A stretch of 64,000 nucleotides of DNA from contig NC_090985.1 of assembly GCF_041146395.1 (NCBI RefSeq), forward strand, positions 1,773,501 through 1,837,500. Direction: 5' to 3'. The stretch's first letter is position 1, and every line of letters starts with the position of its first letter. The notes under the pieces were generated by a model. That model was not told where the DNA came from. It saw nothing but the letters and a program-made list of their open reading frames with translations, and searched no databases. Both the position numbers and the translations under genes were made by a program. Shown in pieces: positions 49,101 through 58,100 of the stretch. Source of the stretch: Eulemur rufifrons (Eukaryota > Chordata > Mammalia > Primates > Lemuridae).

Positions 49101-52100
49101 ACTGGACGTGTTTGAGGATTGTTCGTAAAGGAAGCCTGGTTTTTCTTACAAGTACAGTCCATTCTCAGAACATAACAGCTCTCTGTTTATGTGAACTCGT
49201 TCATTCAGTAGCCGCTCACAGAGTGTTAAGTGAGCATCTACTGTGCGAGAGCCATGGCCCAGACGTGCCGCCCACGTTCCTCTTCCCTGTCCTTGGCAAA
49301 GGGGTCGTGTCTTGCCTTGGAGACTGGCAGACAGTCATTTTAGAGATTATGCAAAGTGTCTCTGCCCAGGCAAACTCCCAAGAAAACGGGGCCCTTTGAT
49401 ATGTTCTGATGTGTGTTTTGTTGCCTTGGATTGTAGCGTCACGCCTGGCATTGGCATGCACACACCTTGGCACCAAGAGGAAGCTGTTCGCCCATGGCAA
49501 CCGTGGCTCTTACTGTGCTGAATCAAACCTCAGCTCAGTGGAGAGTCAGGGCTGGCTGTCCCATGGCTGCTTGGGGGTCGTGGCACCCCTCCTTTCAGCT
49601 CTCCAGATCGGGGACAAGGTCGGGGGCAGGTTGAGGCCTTTAGCCAAGCAGTTCTGCTGGCTGGGCAGGGATTCCCTTGGCCTGGGAGGGGAGCTCCACG
49701 TTCCAGGACCTGTTCTCCGACAGCCCGGGGCTGCTCCTTCTGGAAGGGAAACTCAGGCAGGAAGCTGAAGCAGCCAAAGATGACAATACCTTGGCATCGA
49801 AGGCTCCTTTGTTAGTAAATGCTAAGTGCACTTCCATTTCATTGTTCTACAAACCAAGAGGCTAGTTTATTAGTTTAGCATGAGAGAGAGGACCTCAAGG
49901 GGACTGGCTACTTGTGGCCTCGTCCAAAGAAGGTGACGGCTCAAGGCCACGATCTGTGTCCGGTGGCCTGAGTCTGGGTCTGGGCCACCTCTCCTCACGG
50001 TGTGACTGCAAGCAGGTGGCTCGTCCTGTCTGCTCGGCTCCTGAGTCTGCAAAACGGGATGTCCAGGAGCCGCCTCACGGGACCGCTGGGCAATTAAACT
50101 CACTCGTGTGAGCAAAGTGTTTGCCATCCTGCCTAGCGCAGAGTAAGCGCCCGACACGTGTGAGCGACTATTTCGTCCTTATAAACAAGAGCCGCTGGAA
50201 GGTGGCCCTTTGGTCAGGGCCGTTCACGTGGGCAGAGGAGACACGTGGCAGGAGCCACACCGCCCCCCTCACCTGCGTAGAGACACACTTCGAGTGATGA
50301 ACTCAAAACACCTAAAACCAGTGGAAGAGCCGGGACGCGGCCTCTAGCTCGGTCATCTGTTTGGGACACGGTTACCGGCGTTGGCGGAGGCGCCGGGCTA
50401 GGCCGGGTCCCGGCTGCCCTGGGGAGGCGGCACCGGCTGGCACTGCTGACGGCACGAGGGTGCAGAGCGTGGGGGTCACTGCACTTACCGGGGAGGACGT
50501 GGCAGCGCAGCTTCCCCACGGAGACCAGCAGGTGCGGGGGCTCAGGACAAAAGCCTCCCTGAAGAAGGGGGAGCCCAGGTGTGAGCGGGCGAGGGGCCAG
50601 GCCAGGCTGGGGAGGGCGCGGGAAGGCCTGGCTCTGCGCCGAGGGGCCGGTTTTGAGCCAAGAGCAGCACGGCCGCGTCCCCGTCCCCAGCTAAAGCCCG
50701 CTCAGCGAGGACTCACTCCCCAAGGCAGGAGATCAAACAAAGTGGTACGAGCTGCTCCGCACCGACATCTAGGACGTCCCCCAGTGAGAGAGGCTGCTGC
50801 AGGGGAGGGAGAAGTGTCACCTCCCACCCTCCTTCGCTGGGACCCCTGTCACACACGGCTGATTAGCAAGAGGAAGCGCAGGACAGCGTTCACTGCCGTA
50901 GGTTTGATGGGACGCGGCCTCACAAGGAAACGAGGACCCAAAGGAGCAGTTGACCTGAGTGTTTGCTCCAGGTCTGGTGAGGGGTGGGGAGCCCTGGGCC
51001 CGTGTGACGGGGACGGGACGCACGACCTAAGTGTGTCAACTGGAGGACACTCGGCGAGGCCTGTTCCGCTAGATTCCTCTCGGGTCCCTTTGTCTGCGGA
51101 GACGAGGGTGCTGTTGCCCTGGGAACACGGCGGCACCTCTCCCGCGAGGGTCTAGCCACCTGCTCCAGGGGAGGTCGGAGAATCCATCCTGAGGTTTCTC
51201 AAATTCCTTCAGCCTAAAATATGCCAGGGTGCCAAGTTCTGGGGCCGCGTGTCCTGAACCTCAGCACCGCCTTAGGCATCACGGGCAAACACGGGTAAGA
51301 CCGTCCCGGCTCCGCGACGGTGCACACGTCAACGCAGAATCTCAGAATCTTTTTTTTTTTTTTTTTTTTTTTTGAGACAGAGTCTCTCTCTGTTGCCCAG
51401 GCTAGAGTGAGTGCCGTGGCGTCAGCCTAGCTCACAGCAACCTCAAACTCCTGAGCTCAAGCGATCCTCCTGTCTCAGCCTCCCGAGTAGCTGGGACTAC
51501 AGGCATGCGCCACCATGCCCTGCTAATTTTTTCTATGTATATATTTTAGCTGTCCATATAATTTCTTTCTATTTTTAGTAGAGATGGGGTCTCGCTCTTG
51601 CTCAGGCTGGTCTCAAACTCCTGAGCTCAAACGATCCGCCCACCTCGGCCTCCCAGAGTGCTAGGATTACAGGCGTGAACCACCGCGCCCGGCCCAGAAT
51701 CTCAGAATCTTAAACCTTCTTGTTCCCTCCCCACTAAGGGGAAGAGGGATTTCTCCCCTTCCCACGGCCCAAGGCAGACGGCAAGGGGAGGCGGTTCCGT
51801 TAGCCTCTGGTGATTTCCCCGAGCTCGACCCTAGGGGAGCCGGGCAGTGAGGGGAGTGGCCTTTCTCTCTTGGAACACAGGTCCCTTGTTTTCCTAAGGG
51901 CACCCGAGCACTTGCTTTGGGTCATAACTGAGCTTGGCTGGTGGCACGGGAGGCCGCTGGGCTTGTTTGCGTCTCTGCGATTCTCACCCGGCTCCTGCCA
52001 GGGAGCAGTCGCGGAGCGCGGCGGGTGACGCCGGGCCGGCAGAGCTTGCGCAGGCGGCTCTTCTCCCGGGGCGGGGACGCCTGGCAGGTGAACAGATGTC

Positions 52101-55100
52101 CCCCAGACGCGGGGACGGCTGCTTGTCCACGTGACGTGTTTCAGCTCTGCCCCAGCACAGGCTCAGACCTGCGGAGAACTTGACTTTTGTGTCTTTTTCA
52201 GGCACCCTTGGAGTTTTCTGACTGTGAAAGGGAATCCCTCTTCCTCGGTTGAAGACCACATTGAATACCACGGTAATGAACAGCTGGCAAGGGGCCTGCT
52301 TCCCTCTGGCCCAGAGGCGCGGGGCCCCCGGGTGGCCCCTCCCCTCGGAGCGCAGCCCCCGGCCCCCAGCGCGAGCGGCCTGGCCGTGCCATGTGGCAGT
52401 GGCAAAGGTCTATGCTGGTCGAAGGCCAATCACTCGCGACAATGTTTACATTTTCAAAGAAGTCTTCATTGACTTAATCTAAAACACAGAAGTGGCATAG
52501 AAAAGATAAGAACATGGCCGGGCGCGGTGGCTCACGCCTGTAACCCCAGCACTCTGGGAGGCCGAGGTGGGCGGATCGTTTGAGCTCAGGAGTTGGAGAC
52601 CAGCCTGAGCAAGAGCGAGACCCCATCTCTACTAAAAATATAAAAATTAGCCGGGCATGGTGGTGCACGCCTGTAGTCCCAGCTACTCGGGAGGCTGAGG
52701 CAGGAGGATCACTTGAGCTCAGGATTTTAAGGCTGCAGTGAGCTAGGCTGACGAGGCATTGTAGCCCAGGCAACAGAGCAAGACTCTGTCTCAAAAAATG
52801 AAAGAAAGAGGGAGGAAGGAAGGAAGATAAGAACGGGGGCAGAGTCGGCAGGGGCAGTATTTCGAGCTAGTGCCACTGTAGCTGGGCCTTCACCACGCAG
52901 GCGGCCTCCCCAGCCCAGCGAGGGCTGCGGGAGGCGCTGCTGGTTCCAGTCCCAGGGAGGAATTCGGATTGTGGGCAATGACAGGGCTCCAAAACCGCTT
53001 TGTTGCAATGCCCCAACTAAACTTTCTAAACAGAAATTTAAAAAATGGACAATAATCTGCTGCTTCCAAAGTGAAAAGAATGGCCTGATATTTTTTCAAC
53101 TTAAATTGGGTGTTTAAAAAGAAACGGCTCAAGGTCCACGAGTGCAGGGCTTTGCCCTGCCTTGGCATCGCGGCCTCTGCGTCTGTGGGTCTGCCCGGCT
53201 GCTGCAGCATCTGGTCTCTCCCACAGGCCACCGAGGCTCTGCCGCTGCCCGCGTGTCCAAACTGTTCCGGACGGAGCACGGCGAACATTTCAACGTCTCT
53301 TCGTCCAGCGAGTGGGTTCAAGGTGAGGACGTGGGACAACTTAGTGACACCCAGCAGTGGGACAAAAGGCCAGGAATCAGTCCTTGCAGAACGAGGATTT
53401 TCCTCTTGCACCAATGGAACCACGTAACTGCTGCAGAATCAGCTAAAACTTTGCAGCTGCAAGCTGTCTAATTAGTCAAGCCGCGTTAACCAGCAGCCCC
53501 GGCTGAGGCTGGAATTCCACCTCACTGGGAGTCGTGCCGTTCGATTTGGTTCTCGGAGTATCTTCCCGTGCCAGGCAAGGGCACCGAGCGGGAAACGCAG
53601 GCAGGGACAGGGTCCGACCTCCCGACAGCCCCACCCGCGGGGCTGCAGAGAGCGGCGGTGCTAGAGACAGTCCTCGGATAACGGGTTCACGGAGGGGTTT
53701 TATTTCTCTGCTTTTCGTTTCTTAGTTTTTGCAATAACAAAGAATACGTACTGCTTGTGTAAAACAAGAAACTCAGTAAGAGGTGTCTTTAATTAAAAGA
53801 TGGGAGGTAGGAGAACAGGCAGACTGTTTAGGGCTACCCATGCCTCAGCCGGGGGCAGGCACAGGTGGGTGACACTCAGTTCCTGTTGTGCCTGGGGACC
53901 ATCCGGCTGCGACCTGCCGTCATGGACGACCTCCCGTCTGACCCTGCTCTTTGCTTCTCGCTAGACGTGGAGTGGACGGAGTGGTTCGACCACGACAAAG
54001 TGCCCCAGACTAAAGGCGGGGAGAAAATCTCAGACCTCTGGGCCGCTCACCCCGGGAAGATCTGCAATCGTCCCATTGACATACAGGTACGGAACTCAAC
54101 ACTCGGACAGACGGGGCTGTTCCCTGAGGAAGACTCGATCGCAGTGGTCTTGTCACGTGGGTGGCGCGATTCCCGCGGCCCTCCTACGAGATAGGCGAGG
54201 CCGAGTGTCATTGTCACGATAGAGACTGAGGCAGGGGCTTATTTTCTGCCCAAAGCGGGGACTCAAACTGTCTCCTGGGTCCAGCTCCCCAGTCCCTTCT
54301 CTGCCTGCCGCCCCGTGTCTCCAGCCAGGGCAGAGCGCACCTCAGGGCTGGCGGGGCCTGCACAGCTGGCTTCCTCAGGGCCCAGCGTGCATGGGACGCA
54401 GCCGGGGTCCGGGGCGCAGGCCAGGCCAGCCCCGACGCGGAGCCCGCCCACGGCCCTGTGCCCCGCGAGGCCAGCATTCCCAGGCTGGACAGGGTGCGCT
54501 TGAGCTTCCCTCGCAGCTGATTCTAGTGGAGACAGCTCGACTTTCTTGTTGGCTTCACCAGCGAAGTGCTGGCTCAGGACACAGGCCGCACCGCTCCCCA
54601 GCTCGGCTGGTGGGGTGCCGGGCTCCGCGGGCAGCAGGAGGGAGGGGACCCGGGCACGGTAACAGGGCTCATTTCCGCACACCCAGCCCTGTTCTTAAAC
54701 AAGGCTTGAGACGCTTAAATGCTTGATACAGAATTTGAAGTCGTTCGAGAAAGGCCATCCCTGCCTGTTTTGTTCTCTTTTGGCCAATACAAACAGTGGC
54801 CGGATTTGTACGGCACTTTATTCCCGGTGGAGCTGCGGGTCCCAGGTCATGTGACTGGGCCTCCTCCCCACGGGCCTCCCTTGGGCACCACCCTCCACAG
54901 TGCACCGCGGGAGGCGCCGCTGTCCAAAGGCGAGCTCTGTCCGGCACGTGGCGAAGGTCAAGGAAAACGTTCCCATCCTCGGGCCCCGCCGCTCCCCTTC
55001 AGGGCTCCAGCGTTACTGAGAGGGATTTTCCCAGGTTAGGTGGCGAGTTGCAGACTTCCCTGGGGTCCAACAGACTCAAAAAGCGCGGACCCCCGCCAAG

Positions 55101-58100
55101 GCACATCCTTCCCAGATTTAATTTTAATTTTCTCCTGCGACCCTGAGCGTTCCAGCTTTAATTCTGAAATAGCCATGCTCTCATCCCTCTAGTTCACTTG
55201 ACCACAGGAAGTGTAGTTCTTTACCAACCTCCCCTCTCCAAATGCCTCTGGAATTCTCGAGAAATGCTTCCACGGTTTGCAAATCCCGCTGCTGTCTGCG
55301 CTGCCAGCGTCTGGCTGCAGACCACTGCTGATCGGAAGACCACCTCCCTATGCCGGGACATCAGCTGGCCTCAGGCGTCCCCGCTCTTGCACTTACTGTA
55401 TTTGCTCCCAGCACAGACAGGCCCTGGCGTGACTGTCCCAAAGCACAGTTAAGCCCAGACCGAGGACTCCGTGAGCCAAGACCCAGCCCCAAACTCTGCA
55501 ACCGCCAGCCTGCTGCCATATCGCAGGGCCCAGTTTCCTTCCAACAAAAGAAGTAGCCTTGGTAATGAATCCCCTGAGTTCTGATTCTCAGAACTATGTG
55601 AGGTCCAGAGTAAAAGGCCCAAGGACAGCGTGACGTCCTTATCCTGACGCTTACGCCAGACCCCCCACGAGGAACGTGTCCTCTGACAATGTCTTGCTGA
55701 GCACCGAAGCGCCTCGTGAGTTCCAAACTCCTGATGCCAGAACAGGACCTTGGCTTTTCCTTGGCAAAACCAAGGCCCACCGGGCGAAGCGAGGGAGTCC
55801 TCTAGGAGGGGAGGGTCATGTGCCCCGCGGTGAATCCAGCCCTCGTCTCCAGAGAAAGGAGCAGGCGCTGCCACCTGAGACGCCAGCCTGGCCCCTACGC
55901 CCCGCCCCCGGGCTCCAGTCCACGGCCCCGACCCAGCTGGAGCGTCCCTTTGTGCTCAGGAAGGTGACAGTGCTAATGCCAACACGCTCCTGGTTGTTCC
56001 CACGGCCAGAGCTGCGAAGCGGCCTCGTCTGTGCTCATGAGGGGCGAGAGAAGCCGGATCCCAGCCTTTCCGGAAGGCGCCCAGCACACGGGCCAGGAGC
56101 TAAGCCCTGGTTAGCCCCGGAGAGAAGGAAGGGAAGCAGGACTCCCACGAGCCCACGGTGCCACTGTGGGCAGTCACAGTTTGCTGTGGCACCTGGTGCC
56201 GCCTTCTCCCGTGTGCTCCTCTGTGTGGCTGCACCAGCCCGGGCCTGGCCCCCTGTCCTGCACAGGGGGGTCCCAGGACCCCTGCCCTGCGCTGCCGGAG
56301 GGGCGTCAAGGACGTTTGTGACAGGGCAGGATTGCAAGGGGCCGGTTGGGAAGGAACAGGAAATAGCAAGATTGGCACAGTTGACCTCCAGGAAACTTTT
56401 TCCAAGATCTAATGTTTTGTGATTCTGCAAAAAACAAGAAGAAGGAAACAAAAAGCCAGAAAGCTCTGAGTCTGCCTGAGAGATCAGAGCTGCCCTGGGG
56501 CGCCCTGGCGGGCAGCGGGCGAGGGGCCCGGGCAGCAGGGAGGCGGCGCCCGGCCAGGTGCGCACCCTGCAGGGCCCTAGGAGAGAGTGCCCCAGCCTCA
56601 CCCGCGGTCCTGGTCGTCACCTGTCAGGTCATTTAACTTAGTGCCTCAGTTTCCTCACCTGCACAAATGGGGAAAATAATTGCTCCCTCGTGGGATGGTT
56701 TTATGGATTTAATACAACAATACACGAAGTCCCCAAACCAAAGTGAGTGCCCATAAACCTTATTATTTAGCATTATTTTATCATTAGTTATAGTATGTTC
56801 ATTATTTTACTATCCTTATTGTGAATAACGATAAAGTCGTGAACTTAGAGAGACTGTTTCACTGGATGGTGGTGGACCCTTTGTGCTCTTCTTATCCGGA
56901 CCTGAGGTCGTTGTTGAGGTCAGAAAAAGCAAAAAGCAGAGCTGAGTGGATGTTCCCTCCACGCACTGCTGGACGTTGTACCCGGCAAAGTGTCCGGCCG
57001 CGTCCGACGGCGTTTCCATGCTCCGTTCCCAGCACGCGGAACCTCCCGCTGAAGACCATTCTGTCGGCAATGGGGAAACATCAGGAGGTCCAGGCGCTGG
57101 GCTCGACATTTGACATTCGACATTCGGGTGACCTTGAGCTTGCACCTGAGCCTCTCTGGGCATCAGCGTCGGCCGTGTCTGCACCGTCTCTCTGGCTGCC
57201 GCGGGGACGGCCGGACGGTGGGCGAGTGCGTGGCTCGCAGGAAAGGGCTGGACTCCACCGCGGCTGAGCTCACATCTGCACGGCCCTCCTTTCGAGCCAA
57301 AGACAACGGTCTGCTGGGTTCAAAACAGTGTTTCCTAAAAAGGCTCCTCTTTTTTTTTTTTTTGATTGGCTATACTCTCCTTCCTCATTACCCCATCCTG
57401 GTCCCTTTGGTCTCCGTGCCAAAGATGACAGCGGCTGCAGCCCTCGGTCTGAATCTCATGTCTCTGGACAACAGGCACCATCTGAATGCAGACACGCCCG
57501 GCTCTGGGACGAGCCCCAGCTGGCAGGGACCCTGCCCTGCTGGGATCCTGCTCCCTAAGTTCTCCACTGGCCTCGCAGCTGCCTCCAGTCAGCCCTCACC
57601 CACTGACCCCCGCCCCGGTGCCAGGCTCTGGGCTGGAAGCTGGGGACGGGGGCAAAACCCTGCTCCTTGCCCTCCCGGATCTGAGCAGAGGACGTTAGGC
57701 TCTGAGCACCTGGCGGGGGGGGGACAAGTCTGGGTGCCAGGGTTGGCTCTGCCACTTACTGGCTTCGTGACCCTGGGCAAGTGACTCGACCTTGCGGAGG
57801 GCCTCTTTCCTTATCTGTAAAACTAACAACGGACCCCTAGATTTGCTGTGCAGACGGAATGGGACAGTGTGCATAAACAGCTCCATAACTCCAAAAACGG
57901 TGCTCAAACTGTATTGTCCATTAGAGTCACCTGGGCAGCTTATAAAAGTCCAGAAGCCCAGGCTGCAGCCCAGACACAGTCAAATCTGAGACTCCAAGGA
58001 TGGAGCCTGGGCGTGAGTATTGTTTAAAAACTCCAGCCTGGCACGGTGGCTCACACCTGTCATCCTGGCACTCTTGTTGGCAGAGGCAGGAGGATCGCTT

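Larger units (their letters stand above)
48976..52201 (+). other. CEMIP: CEMIP intron 6 (3226 bp)
   Basis: Contains L2 and MIR pieces and the antisense Alu. About 50200-51330 is GC-rich unique sequence with overlapping chance frames on both strands. Confidence 0.9.
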
